A stretch of DNA of 64,000 nucleotides from Welwitschia mirabilis (GCA_051453625.1 JBOZIK010000001.1:285318065-285382064); one strand, 5' to 3'; positions 1 through 11,570 are shown, counted from the first letter of the stretch. A program made the numbers and translations. Notes: generated by a model from the sequence alone, not told the origin.

Positions 1-1499
1 AGGAGAAGGAAAAAATGATTTTTTTAGAATTTTTATATCCTCTTATTTATTATTTTTATTACTTTGAGATGTTGAAGCCTCATGGTAGGAAGTGTTATCT
101 AATTTTCACTTCTTATCACAACCTCAAAATCTTTCTGAAATTCATTTGAATTTAATAAAGTTTTTGTGGTAAGTAATCCTTATCATATTTGGTTAGAAAG
201 TATGGTTTGTTATAATATAATCACAATATTTTCAATGTTGGAATTTGTTATTTTTTGGGTTTTTCTTAACTTATCAATAGAATTTCAAAATGGGTTACGT
301 TGGTTTTGCAAGTTGAATGAGCTTGCTTGATTATTTGAGTTGTTTAATTGGAAATTTACATTCTTAAATTTTTTTCTAGATGGTTGGAAACTAAGATGAT
401 TTGTTTGAAAATTTTTGAAATTAGATTATCCATTAATCCTAAGTTGAAAGTTGTTGTAACTTTGGATTTAATTTTAACTTTGTTTTTAATTAAAGTTTGA
501 AGACCTTTGGTTAAAAGCACACAGTTTTTCAAAATTCTTTCTCTATATATTAGTAATAAATAACATTATTTAGTTACATGATAGTTATCTTTACATAAAT
601 TACAAGTTGAAGATACAACTAAACTCTTTTCTATTACCACTGTTACATCTAAGATCATCCGAGTGTATTTTTCTAAAGTCGAGGTAAAATCCTTAATGAT
701 ATTAGTTAGTTCTTTTTCAATCTTTGCTTTTTTTCTCTCATTCTTAATCTTCTTAAGATCTTGAATGATTTTACCTACTATTCAATTTTTTCTAGGTGAG
801 GGTTTAGGCTAAGTTTGACTTCTAGTAACTCTTCCAACGCTCTCTAAGCATTATCTAAAGTAAGGTTCATCAAATTTCTTCCACATGAAAAACCAACAAG
901 TTGCTTTGTCTAACTATTAAGTTCATTATAAAAATAGTCTACTAATTCTTCTTTAAAAAAGACATTTACAAAATTCAAATGTAAAGCAATGAAAAATGTC
1001 TCATAGATAGAGGCATAATCTTTATTAAGCTCTTGTTAAAAGTTAGTTACTTCTTTCTTAAATTTTTTAATGGTATTTTCACTTGTGAATCTCTTAATAA
1101 AAGCTTTTTAAACTTGACTCTATATTTTTAGACTATTATGTGGAATTGTTCTTAACCAAAGTTTATCTTTACCTTTTAAAGTAATGGAAAAAATAGCCAT
1201 GTAAGTTCTATCACTTATTCTTTTCTTATCATTTCCTAAAGTGTTAGATGTTGGCAATGTGTTATAAAGGATCTTGATCATGTTCACCACTAAAAATGAG
1301 ATAACATTTAAATTTCTAACTTTGACATTATTACTAGGAGGTAAAGCAAAATGGGTTTGGATTTCACATTTTTTATTAGTGATCAGCTCTTTAAAGGTGA
1401 CATTGGCATTGGGCTTATAGGTGTAGTCATAGAAGTTCCAATAACAAGGTGCAAATTAAGCGAAGTGACTTGCTTTTTTTTTTATAATGAACTAGACAT
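1..1499 (-). pseudogene. gag pseudogene of the inverted Athila-like element
   Basis: The start is the ATG at 1499, placed about 670 bases after the primer site as in the forward copy. Gag is the structural protein that would form the cytoplasmic particle and bind the element RNA. The frame is followable with frameshifts and stops: a capsid-like segment around 1090-1200 (residues TYMAIFSITLKGKDKLW visible) and a zinc knuckle at 563-604 reading CNLCKDNYHVTK, a stop, then C. That preserves the C-x2-C-x4-H-x4-C spacing. Bases 1-560 match the gag-to-pol linker of the forward element at about 6600-6930. It is broken by many stops and truncated by the window edge. Confidence 0.75.
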
Positions 1500-2170
1500 A
1501 TTTGAAAATTAATGTTCTTCTAAACTATTATCAAAATAATTTTTTGAAAAATTTTCTTTTACAAAATCAAATTCTAAAGTAGTAAATGTAAACATGTTTA
1601 GAATGTTAGAAACTTACATAACTTTGGTATGCATACCTAAGTTAAAAGTCGATCAAATTTTCTTGGATGTTTTTCTCTATGAATAGCCACTCTCTCTAAT
1701 ATTTTTCTTACTTACTAGATTTTATCATATCTCAGCATGCTAAGTTCTGATATTCAGTGTGCATCATCCCTATGGTCATCCATACACTAGTTTAGAAAAT
1801 AAAAACATAGAAAACATAAAAAATAAAAAATGCAAAAAATAGAAGTGTGAAATAATAGATAAGTAAATCATAGAAAATCCAGTGTCATCCTCTTGAGTTA
1901 TTTGGACAACAAAGGGAATGACAGGAAAATCCTAAAAAGTTTTAAGAAAGTAAAAAAATAGAAAGCTCAAGGCACATAGGCCATCATCGCCACACGTCAT
2001 CTAAATAATGAAGTAGATGAGAAAGTGTTTATTTTGGAATGCAAAAACAAAAACTATGAAAAAAACCTATGCTAATATAACTAAAAATATAGTGCTACTA
2101 TAGGCAAACATCTAAATAGATATCCAAACACTTACTTAAGCAATGATAACTCTCAAATTCTAAGTAGGCT
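1500..2170 (-). other. untranslated leader between primer site and gag of the inverted element
   Basis: About 670 bases with no coding potential between the primer site and the gag start. The beginning, next to the primer site, matches the forward leader at 4372-4460. It contains a decayed member of the TCATC-family palindrome near 1995-2008. Confidence 0.6.
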
Positions 2171-2188
2171 TCCTCAATAATTGTGCCA
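2171..2188 (-). other. primer-binding site, tRNA-Asp type (decayed)
   Basis: Minus strand reads TGGCACAATTATTGAGGA. The known Athila primer site, complementary to the 3' end of plant tRNA-Asp(GTC), is TGGCGCCGTTGCCGGGGA. Seven of 18 positions differ, six of them as C-to-T or G-to-A. The LTR ends three bases upstream, as in the forward copy. Confidence 0.75.
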
Positions 2189-2191
2189 AGA

Positions 2192-3242
2192 TTTTGCAAT
2201 GCGTATTTGTAAAAATATTATACTTCTAAGAAGATCTTTTCATTCATAAAGAAATATAGATTTTAAACAAAACAAAAAACTAATATAGATAGGAGTGAAC
2301 CCAAATGTTGTAATCCATTAAAGGAATAAACTAAAAGAAAGAGAATTGATTTTAAGAAAAAAAATTACATATTCTAGTAATAGAAATAGAATGTAATGCA
2401 GAAAATCATAATACAAATGCAAAGTTAGTTTAGGAAAGAAAAGAAATAATGCATCTAAACTAATAATGCTCAACCTTAATAAATATTGTCCTTGTATCCC
2501 TTAAAAAGCTAGTACAAAATTAGAAGTAACATAAACTATGAGGGATAAGTAACATAATAAGTATAGGAAAATAGAAAAAGGTTTTTTGTATTAATCTCAA
2601 ATCAATATCTGTGTTACAAAGTAGCCATGCCTTGATGGAGGAAACATAGCCCAACACCAAGAGATATGTCTCTCTACAACTACAATGGATGGATCTCTAG
2701 TCCTTTGATCTCTTATCACAAGCATTTTTAGTGTAAGCAAAGATAAATAGGATTGAGGGTGAAATTAATACTTATTAACAAGCAGACTCACAAACAATAA
2801 ACATGATAAATAGATGTAGGAATAACCCTAACAATTGTGCAAGGGAAATAGAGAGTAATGGCAAAAGTTAGTGAAGTTCAGTTAGAGTGTTATAACAAAT
2901 GTCATCCCACTAGTCATCTGGGTAATACAAGGGAGAATTCCACCTCATAAGAATTTTATATCATCTACCAAATTGGTTCCAATCAACATCCTCATTAGCT
3001 TTAATTGTTCTATCATCTGAATGATGAGGTGAATGATATGCTTTTTACAAGTGTCCATGTAATGCATCATCCTTAATATTTATTAAAAGTTTTTTTTAAA
3101 ATAGGAAATATGTAAACTGCTCTAAATGCTACAAAATATCATAGAGATTTCATATTTTTGTATCTTTTATCTTAGCTCTCCATTATCATAGAAATCTAGC
3201 ATAAACTTGTCCAATATCTTATAAACCCACTTAAAATACCCT
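2192..3242 (-). repeat. 5' LTR of the inverted element, main part
   Basis: Aligns over its whole length, in inverted orientation, with the forward LTRs at 3243-4350 and 15266-16372. Shared landmarks are the stretch around 3170-3215, two decayed TCATC palindromes (2913-2926 and 3012-3025) and the segment at about 2600-2730. It lacks the first ~30 bases of the LTR, which were separated by the insertion of the forward element. Confidence 0.85.
3238..3242 (+). repeat. target-site duplication ACCCT, left copy
   Basis: ACCCT directly precedes the TG of the forward 5' LTR. The same five bases directly follow its 3' LTR at 16373-16377. Five bases is the usual duplication length for Ty3/gypsy integrases. 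Confidence 0.85.
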
Positions 3243-4350
3243 TGTTGTGCTACTAACTTATACATATTTGATAAGGTATTTTGAGTAGTTTTATAGGTAA
3301 ATAGATAGATAATGCTTGATTTCCATGATAATGAAGAAATGAAATGAAAATAATGAAAACATGTAATCTCCATGATAATTTAAAGTATTCTAAACAAATC
3401 TAAATACTTTATATTTCTGAAGACAACTTCCTACAAAACATTAAGGCTAATACAATAATTAAAGAATTATTAAAGACCATCATTCACCTCATCATCCAGA
3501 TGATTATAGATATGACTATGTCAAAAGTGCCAATTAGGATGCTGACTATAGTCTATATGGCAGCTAATGTGAATTAATTATAAGGTAGCATTATCTCTTC
3601 TATTATCCAGATGATAGGCTGAATGAAACTATTGTAATGCATGCACTAAACATTCATCTACTTACTACCACATGTATTTTCTATTTTTTTTCCTTACACG
3701 ATCATTATGATTTAACTGCGTACCTTTCTATATTTGTTGTTATGTGTCTTCAAGTGAATAAATAAAGATCTCATCCTTGACTTCTACTTATCTTTATTTG
3801 GACCTAAAATTCTTATGACAGGAGATCAAAGGACTAAAAGATCCATCCTCATAGTTATAGAGAGATGTTCTTCTTGGTGTTAGGCAACATATCCTCCATT
3901 AATGTGTGGCTACTTTATAAGATGGATGTGGTTTGATTGATATGAAACTCTTCTTTTTATGATTTCAAAGTGTGATTGTTTCTTAGCTTTATATCTTATG
4001 TTGCTTTTGATTTGGTAAGAGTTTCTCTAGTGATATAGGTTATGAGGGTAATCTTTATCAAGATCATGCTTGTTTATCTTAGATTATGTGCATTGTTGTT
4101 TCCTTTTCCTAGATTATCTTTGCATGATTGTGTTATATTTTAATTTCATGCATTTTAAGTTATTTCTGTAGATTAGTGTGAAAGTATTTCTTTGCAGAAA
4201 TCAACTCTCTTATCTTCTACTTTGGCCTTCAGAGATTATGACATTTATGTCACTTTCATTTATATTAGTGTGTTGTGTTTGTGCATTATTATTTATGATT
4301 AATAAGATTCTACTTAGGGTAGAAACATTTCATAAATATGCACCACAACA
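3243..4350 (+). repeat. 5' LTR of the forward Athila-like element (1108 bp)
   Basis: Begins TGTTGTGCTA and ends CACAACA. It pairs along its whole length with 15266-16372 (1107 bp), by eye about four fifths identical. Two decayed palindromes, ATCATCCAGATGAT at 3491-3504 and ATTATCCAGATGAT at 3602-3615, sit in the first half. Short ORFs inside it, such as the one at 4178-4441, are chance frames that cross the LTR end. Confidence 0.9.
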
Positions 4351-4353
4351 TCT

Positions 4354-4371
4354 TAGCACCATTACTAGAGA
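4354..4371 (+). other. primer-binding site, tRNA-Asp type (decayed)
   Basis: Reads TAGCACCATTACTAGAGA against the Athila site TGGCGCCGTTGCCGGGGA. All seven differences are C-to-T or G-to-A transitions. It starts three bases after the LTR end, where minus-strand priming by tRNA-Asp would begin. Confidence 0.85.
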
Positions 4372-5008
4372 AGGCTACTTGGAGTTTGAGAGTTATCATT
4401 GCATTGATAAGTATTCTAGTTCATATGCTTACCTACAGTAGTTTTATACCAGTATCTATAGTAGCATAGGTTTTTTCTTTTTGCAGTGTCAATTTTTTTG
4501 TTTTGCAAATAAAAATTTGTTTTCTTTTCTGTAATAAAAAGTTAGTGGTCTACTTTATTGTGCAGACAACATGTGGCAATGATAGCCTCTATGCCATGAT
4601 TTTTTGTTTTAGTTTTTTATCAAAAATTTCAAGGGTTTTTTTCATCATCCCCTTTGTCATCTAGATGACTAAGAAGAATAACAGTCTATTTTTAGAGTTT
4701 TTTGTCTATGTCAATTTTTTATTTTCTATTTTCTACTTTTTTCTTTTTTGTGGTTTATATGTTTCTGTCATCTAGGATATCATCTGGACAAGTAAAGGAA
4801 TAACACTCTATGCATTTAAAACTAAGAATGTATGGTAAAATATGATAAGAAAGAAAAATACTAGAGAGAGTGATTGTTTATTATTACCAATATTCAAGAA
4901 GTTTTAATAGACCCGGAAACTAAAATAGGTAAAAACAACAAAGTTATAAAAGATTTAGAATTTCCTATAATTTCTTCTTTCATTTTTGTAGAGTTTGATT
5001 TTTTTACC
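4372..5008 (+). other. untranslated leader of the forward element
   Basis: Noncoding stretch between primer site and gag start. It contains the perfect 14-base palindrome GTCATCTAGATGAC at 4656-4669 and a related doublet near 4767-4790. No gene is seen. Confidence 0.65.
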
Positions 5009-7440
5009 ATGTCTACCTCATCCCAGAAGCAAAAGTAACCTATATCACCAAATTCACCCTTCATCATTGGAATCCCTACAACCACTCTTGCTCATACCAA
5101 TGGCCATGTCACCCTTAGAGATCTCTAGCAAATAAGAAACATGAAATCCAAACTCTTTTGACCTACATTATAGTGATGATGTTAAACTATATAACTTAAA
5201 TGCTTATTCTACCTTTAGTATTGAACCTAATGAAGATCCTTTGAAATACATTACTGATATAGAATAGTTAGTCCTCACTTTTGGAAATGGTTAAAAATGT
5301 ATAAGTGATAGAACCTATATGGTTATCTTCTCATCACTTTAAAAGATAAAACAAAACTATGGCTTAGAATGATTCCCTACAAAGTTTAAAATCTTAGAGT
5401 CAAGTTTAGAAATCCTTTATCAAGAGATTTATGAGTAAAACCACCATCCAAAAATGTAAGAAATAAATCACCAACTTCCAATAAATTCCTAACAAAGATT
5501 ATGCCTTTACCTATTAGATATTCTTTATTGCTTTACATTCAAATCTTGTAGATGCTTTTCACAGGTAAAACTTATTTACTGTTTTTAATAATGGATTAAA
5601 CAGTTACATAAAGCAACTTGTATATTTTTTCATATGGAGGTAATTTGTTGAACTAAATCCTAGATGATGCTTGAAAAGTATTAAAAGATTTAATAAAAGT
5701 AAGTCAAACATGGCCTAAACCCTTACCTAGAGAAAACTAAAGAGTAGGCCAAATCATTATAGATCTAAAGGAGGTAAAGCATGAGAAAAATAAAATAAGA
5801 ACTAAAATTGAACTAACCAATTTCATAAAGGATTTCACTTCAATCTTAGAAAAATACACACAAATGATTCTTGGCATTAAGGTAACAACTAAAAAGAGTA
5901 AATTTGTAGTCCTAACATGTGATTTATGTGAGAATATTTACCATGTTACTNNNNNNNNNNNNNNNNNNNNNNNNNNNNNNNNNNNNNNNNNNNNNNNNNN
6001 NNNNNNNNNNNNNNNNNNNNNNNNNNNNNNNNNNNNNNNNNNNNNNNNNNNNNNNNNNNNNNNNNNNNNNNNNNNNNNNNNNNNNNNNNNNNNNNNNNNN
6101 NNNNNNNNNNNNNNNNNNNNNNNNNNNNNNNNNNNNNNNNNNNNNNNNNNNNNNNNNNNNNNNNNNNNNNNNNNNNNNNNNNNNNNNNNNNNNNNNNNNN
6201 NNNNNNNNNNNNNNNNNNNNNNNNNNNNNNNNNNNNNNNNNNNNNNNNNNNNNNNNNNNNNNNNNNNNNNNNNNNNNNNNNNNNNNNNNNNNNNNNNNNN
6301 NNNNNNNNNNNNNNNNNNNNNNNNNNNNNNNNNNNNNNNNNNNNNNNNNNNNNNNNNNNNNNNNNNNNNNNNNNNNNNNNNNNNNNNNNNNNNNNNNNNN
6401 NNNNNNNNNNNNNNNNNNNNNNNNNNNNNNNNNNNNNNNNNNNNNNNNNNNNNNNNNNNNNNNNNNNNNNNNNNNNNNNNNNNNNNNNNNNNNNNNNNNN
6501 NNNNNNNNNNNNNNNNNNNNNNNNNNNNNNNNNNNNNNNNNNNNNNNNNNNNNNNNNNNNNNNNNNNNNNNNNNNNNNNNNNNNNNNNNNNTACTAAAGA
6601 ATATTCTTTGCTTCTAACTTATAAAGAGAGAATCTATGAGGAAGTATGTGCTTTTAACCAGAGGTATTCAACCTACAATTAAAATAAAAATCAAAGATAA
6701 GTCCAAAATCACAATAACTTTTAACATAGGATGAGTGAATAACCCAAGTCTAGAAATTTTCAAATAAACCATCCTAACTTTCAATATTTCAAGAATAGAT
6801 TTAAGAACTTAAACTTCCAATCTAACAACTCAAACAACTTAGCAAACTCATCCAACTCCCAAAACTATAGTGATTCTCTTAGGAATTCCATTGAGGAGTT
6901 GAGAAAATCATAAAAAAAGGACATCTCAAACATTAAAAAGACAAACACCAACATTAAGAACCTTGTGAGCATCCTACAATAAACTATGCTTACTAATCAA
7001 AGACCACAAGTGTTTCTTATCACTCAACCTTTACTAAATCCAAATAAAGTTAGAAAACATTATAAGGTGATAACAAGAAAAAAAAATGACATAACTCCTC
7101 ATACCCATAAGGCTTCAACATTATAAAGTGACAAAAATGATAAGGAAGAGGACATAGAAATATTAGAAAACCATTCTTTCTCTTCTTTATTAAGTAACAA
7201 AAAGAAAGACTCTTCACAAAAGAAACCTGCTACTCAATGGCTTGATATGCTTAATGTAAACCCTATTTTTGATAATATTTTAAAATCCTTAATGTAAAAT
7301 GTGAGTATTAACTTATCATTTTGGAAACTTTTGCAAGAAAATACAAGGTATTCAAAGCTATGGAAAGACTTGATAAGAAGAAAACAAAAATAAACCATCC
7401 CTAGCAAAGTCTTCCTAGTTTAATCTATTAGCAATTTAGT
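5009..7440 (+). pseudogene. gag and gag-pol linker pseudogene, Athila-like
   Basis: The start is the ATG at 5009 (MSTSSQKQK), matching the start used in the inverted copy. Gag would form the virus-like particle. After a frameshift near 5160 the capsid domain continues (LHYSDDVKLYNLNAY and onwards, about 5160-5720). The zinc knuckle at 5918-5959, read across the N run as if it had no length, is CDLCENIYHVTKEY: the C-x2-C-x4-H spacing is kept and the last Cys has become Tyr. A polar, Lys/Asn/Ser-rich linker follows in one frame at about 6975-7440, as is usual between gag and protease here. The ORF called across 5864-6682 is real gag coding filled with Ns. Many stops make it non-functional. Confidence 0.8.
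5951..6591. other. N run of 641 in gag, probably spurious
   Basis: The left flank ends TACT and the right flank begins TACT. If the two ends are merged on these four bases, the sequence aligns without an indel for about 50 bases with the inverted paralog at 541-600. No sequence therefore appears to be missing. Confidence 0.75.
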
Positions 7441-7469
7441 TTGTCAAAAATGTCTAAAGTTTAAAGATA

Positions 7470-7860
7470 TAGGGGGATAACTTTAAGTGTAACTTTAGAA
7501 GAAAATCATAGGATTAGGAAAGCCTTGATTGATATTGAAGCTAATTTCAACATCATGTCCTCACACATTTGTTAAAAACTTAATTTGGAAGAAATAATAG
7601 AACTACATGGATTATCTTAAAGTTAGCTAATACTTCTGTGAAGAAACCATTAGGTGTGATTAAAGTCTTGGTTATTTAGATAGAAGAAACTTTCTTCCCC
7701 ATTGATGTTGTATCTTTAGAAGTTAAGCACCATGGTGAATATCCTTTACTTCTAGGTAGAGATTTCTTTGCAATAGCTCACTATATTATAAATACAAAAA
7801 CTAGATTGATGAATTATCATTTTGGAAAATAATAGTTTTTAATAAGAGTTTTTGATACAT
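7470..7860 (+). pseudogene. aspartic protease pseudogene of the forward element
   Basis: Retroviral-type aspartic protease domain that would cleave the Gag-Pol polyprotein. The active-site region reads ALIDIEANFNIMSSHIC, where the family has D-[ST/L]-G-A, so the catalytic-loop Gly is now Glu (GGA to GAA). The second conserved block reads PLLLGRDFFAIAHYII, which fits the family's ILGRPFL flap/helix motif. A stop replaces the codon after IC. The fragment at 24533-25045 is a relative of this domain. Confidence 0.8.
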
Positions 7861-8174
7861 CTAGAAAAGATTTAGGTAATGATTTGAGTGTGGAGGAAGA
7901 AATTAGGCTAACTTTATTTTTATAGCATCGTCCACTTGAGGAAAGGTAATTCATGCTTCATGGACCAACCTTGTTTGATGATAATTTAAAAGTAAAATAC
8001 TTATATGTTTTTGAAGATCAACTTGATTTTAACCATCTGCAAACTGATTTTTCTAATCTGGAGAGTAAAGAATCTGAATCTATCAATCATGCAAAATTCT
8101 GAGAATTTAACAGACTTAAGAGTTATTATTTTAAGGGTATTCATCCACTACTGATGTCTAGATGATAGTCTAAG

Positions 8175-9330
8175 ATGATAGTATCTTATCCTAAAAATTT
8201 TACAAAAACTAAAAATCTAAACTTAAACCTGAATCTAAAACCTTTAGATAGTGGATTAAAATATATTTTCCTAAATAGTAACCTTAATAAACCCTTAATT
8301 ATCCATAAAATCCTTATCCCTCAACAAGAATTGAGTCTTATCTCTCTTCTGCAATCTAAGGTAAATGTGTTTTCTTGGTTCCATAATGATTTGATAGCCA
8401 TACCCACTTCCATAATTTAACATAAAATCTACCTTAAAGAAAATGCTAAAACTATGAGGCAATCCTAACATAGACTTAATCCAACTTTTAAACAAATTGT
8501 AAAAAATGAAATCATAAAATTAAATGGATGATGAAATCATTTATTATATTGTTAATAGTGAGTGGATTATCCCTTTGATGGTAGTTCCTAAAAACAGTGG
8601 AAAATGGAGAATGTACATAGACTTTCGAAAACTAAATGCAGTAACTGAAAAATAAAACTATCTTTTACCTTTTATTAATCAATTTCTTGATAAGATTCAA
8701 GGTCATGCGTTTTACTATTTTCTTAATGGTTATAGCTGTTACAAATAGGTTTTCATTCCTAGTGAGGACTAAGCCAAGATCACTTTTACTTCTCTTCTTA
8801 GTACCTTCGCTTTTAAATGCATGCCTTTTAGACTCTGTAATGCTCTCAGTACTTTTGAGCATGCTATGATGGGTATCTTTTTTGATATGCTTGAGGATTC
8901 CATTGAGAGTTTTATGAATGAATTCTCTATTTATGCTAAATCTTTTGAAAAATTGTAGATTTATTAGAGAAATTCTTAGACTATTGCATTTCTAGTGGCA
9001 TACACTTGAGTTGGTAAAATAGTCTATTTCTTATAGAAAGTGGCATTGTTTTAGGTCATCATATCTCGAGAGAGGGTATTAGGATAGATGCTTCTAAAGT
9101 TAGTATTATTTAAACATAAATCCCCCTACAAATGTTAAATAGATTTGATCTTTATTTTGATCATTATAGCTTTTACCATTGTTTCATTTATGATTATGCT
9201 AATATTTGTAAACCTCTTTACTCATTACTAGAGAAAGAAGCCAAATTTGAATAGAAAAAATCTTGTTAACTTACTTTTAATAGGCTTAAACATAAATTAT
9301 CTTATGCTCCTATAGTAATGGTACCCAATT
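8175..9330 (+). pseudogene. reverse transcriptase pseudogene, Athila/Tat type
   Basis: Starts with the protease-RT connector (LKPLDSGLKYIFL, then NVFSWFHNDLIAI). RT motifs follow: WIIPLMVVPKNSGKWRMYID and FRKLNAVT at about 8560-8650, FYYFLNGYSCYK at about 8710-8755, FKCMPFRLCNA at about 8810-8845, and FMNEFS at about 8915-8935. The family has FMDD at the last site, so both catalytic aspartates are lost (to Asn and Glu). The thumb/connection continues through GHHISREGIRIDASKV near 9055-9100. Frameshifts and stops occur throughout. In life this enzyme would copy the element RNA inside the particle. Confidence 0.88.
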
Positions 9331-9835
9331 GAAAATTAAATTTTGTGCTTATGTGTGAAGAGAGTAATTTTGCCATGAGTGGGGTTCTTTATTAGAAATA
9401 TAAGAATAATTTTAAAGTTAAATATTACCATAGCAAATCTTTATCTAGAGCTTAAATAAACTATACCACTATAGAGAAAGAGATGCTAGCTATTATTTTT
9501 TTCCTTGATCTCTTAGACATTATCTTTTGGGCTTTCACACCAATGGTTACACCAACCATGCTATCATTCATTACCTTATGACCAAGAAAGTTTCTTGTGC
9601 ATGTTTGATTAGATGGATCCTTCTTATATAAGAGTTTAACTTGACCATTATAGATAAATCAAGGAAGTATAATTGTATTACGGATCACTTATCTCAACTT
9701 CCTTATCCTCTAGATGATTCTATCATTGATGATTCATTTTCTAATGAGCAGCTTTTTACTATTTCTTCTTCTCATCCTTCTCCTTGGTGTGTAGACATTG
9801 TTAACTATCTTTTAATCATGAAAACATCATAACAT
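9331..9835 (+). pseudogene. RNase H pseudogene of the forward element
   Basis: Continuation of pol. The first strand reads FVLMCEESNFAMSGVLY, with Glu where the first catalytic Asp is expected. A conserved block NYTTIEKEMLAI is at about 9460-9500. After a frameshift come HAIIHYLMTKK, LIRWILLI and DHLSQLPYPLDD (9560-9720), which is the usual end of RNase H and entry to integrase in Athila/Tat polyproteins. RNase H removes the RNA template during cDNA synthesis. Confidence 0.82.
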
Positions 9836-11570
9836 TAAACCTATACTTAGCACAAATCATTTCTCAATAAAATAGATGACTATGAATGGATAATGCCATA
9901 TCTGAACCATAGGTGTAAAGACCAAATCATGAGAAAATGTGTGCCTCATTAGGAAATACCTAATATCTTTCATCTTTATCACAGTGATGTTTGTGAAGGA
10001 CACTTTAGTGGACATAAAACAGTGATGGAAATCCTCCATTTTAGTTTTTATTTTTTCATGATTCTTTTGATTTTACTTAAAGTATGGTCTTTGTTAGTGT
10101 TATGATAGCCTTGTTCATTTACAGGAAATTCCCCTTAGACCTATTCTTGAGTGTATTTCTTTTTATTATTAGGGTATTAATTTTATAGGCCCTACTTCTT
10201 TGAATGATGCTTAAACTATTTATCATTTTCTTAGAACTCATATCATTTAGAGATTTGATTTTTCTCGAGTTATCATTAATGATTAGAGTACTTATTTCAT
10301 TGATTAAATTTTTAAGAAAATTCTTTTATTCATTGATATATAACATAGAGTAGCTTATGCTTATCATCCTTAAACTAATGGATAAGTTGATAATTCCAAT
10401 AGAGAAATAAAGAAAATTTTACAANNNNNNNNNNNNNNNNNNNNNNNNNNNNNNNNNNNNNNNNNNNNNNNNNNNNNNNNNNNNNNNNNNNNNNNNNNNN
10501 NNNNNNNNNNNNNNNNNNNNNNNNNNNNNNNNNNNNNNNNNNNNNNNNNNNNNNNNNNNNNNNNNNNNNNNNNNNNNNNNNNNNNNNNNNNNNNNNNNNN
10601 NNNNNNNNNNNNNNNNNNNNNNNNNNNNNNNNNNNNNNNNNNNNNNNNNNNNNNNNNNNNNNNNNNNNNNNNNNNNNNNNNNNNNNNNNNNNNNNNNNNN
10701 NNNNNNNNNNNNNNNNNNNNNNNNNNNNNNNNNNNNNNNNNNNNNNNNNNNNNNNNNNNNNNNNNNNNNNNNNNNNNNNNNNNNNNNNNNNNNNNNNNNN
10801 NNNNNNNNNNNNNNNNNNNNNNNNNNNNNNNNNNNNNNNNNNNNNNNNNNNNNNNNNNNNNNNNNNNNNNNNNNNNNNNNNNNNNNNNNNNNNNNNNNNN
10901 NNNNNNNNNNNNNNNNNNNNNNNNNNNNNNNNNNNNNNNNNNNNNNNNNNNNNNNNNNNNNNNNNNNNNNNNNNNNNNNNNNNNNNNNNNNNNNNNNNNN
11001 NNNNNNNNNNNNNNNNNNNNNNNNNNNNNNNNNNNNNNNNNNNNNNNNNNNNNNNNNNNNNNNNNNNNNNNNNNNNNNNNNNNNNNNNNNNNNNNNNNNN
11101 NNNNNNNNNNNNNNNNNNNNNAACTAATGGATAAGTTGATAATTCCAATAGAGAAATAAAGAAAATTTTACAAAAACTTATCTTTATTAATAAAAATTCC
11201 TAAACTTCTAAACTTAATGATGTATTTTGGCTTATCATACTACTTGGTTTTTCATCTTATGAACTTGTATATGGTAAAGTTTGTATTTTACCAGTTAATG
11301 TATGTTATAATTCTTATCATGCATATCATCAAATTAATCTTATGGATTTTTTATGAAAATATTAAATATAAGTTAGACTAATTAGATCATCTAGATGAAA
11401 AAATAACTTATGCTATACACTGTCAATTAATCGATAAAGCCCAAGCAAAGTTCAAACATGATAAAAAGATATTTCATAAAAAGTTTGAATCCAATCAACT
11501 TATCTTGTTATATAGTACTAGAGTTCATCTTTTAAATAATAAGTTGACCTTCCAAAAAAAAAATAAATAA
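9836..11570 (+). pseudogene. integrase pseudogene of the forward element, with N run
   Basis: The zinc-binding (HHCC-type) region reads MRKCVPH, then HLYHSDVCEGHFSGHKTVMEIL at about 9930-10040. The core follows: GINFIGPTS near 10170, VIIND near 10270 and AYAYHP then NREIKKIL near 10350-10415. The stretch between the first two core motifs is shorter than normal, so part of the core is deleted. After the N run the C-terminal region continues with SSYELVYGKVCILPVN (about 11250) and ends near FESNQLILLY and NNKLTFQ (about 11490-11550). Stops fall at Gln codons in the HPQTNGQ motif. Integrase would insert the cDNA with a 5-bp stagger, matching the observed duplication. Confidence 0.85.
10425..11121. 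other. N run of 697 in integrase, flanked by a 52-bp exact repeat
   Basis: The 52 bases ending at 10424 (10373-10424) are repeated exactly right after the Ns (11122-11173). The integrase reading frame continues directly across if one copy is removed. The two contigs overlap and the gap has no real length. Confidence 0.92.

Larger units (their letters stand above)
1..3242 (-). mobile_element. Athila-like Ty3/gypsy element, inverted host copy, 5' part only
   Basis: Reading the minus strand from 3242 downwards gives most of an LTR, a tRNA-Asp-type primer-binding site, a leader, and a gag reading frame that runs off the left edge. Every part matches, in the same order, the forward element at 3243-16372, which is inserted into this copy's LTR. 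The first ~30 bases of this LTR were displaced and lie at 16378-16407. Pol and the 3' LTR, if they exist, are outside the window. The copy is decayed, with stops throughout gag, and cannot encode proteins. The assignment to Ty3/gypsy is firm; Athila/Tat rests on the primer site and on the related forward copy. Confidence 0.85.

Noticed and set aside
3167-3373. 68-codon minus ORF across the head-to-head LTR junction
   Set aside because: It spans the boundary between two LTRs of different elements and cannot be a gene.
4178-4441. 87-codon plus ORF with a hydrophobic N-terminus
   Set aside because: It lies in the 5' LTR and crosses the primer site. The same frame is broken in the 3' LTR (16197-16397).
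5864-6682. Long ORFs of 232-302 codons over N runs (also at 10375-11148, 53147-54062, 61893-62270, 63339-63714)
   Set aside because: The length comes from Ns translated as X. Only the real flanking residues were used, and only where they match gag or pol.
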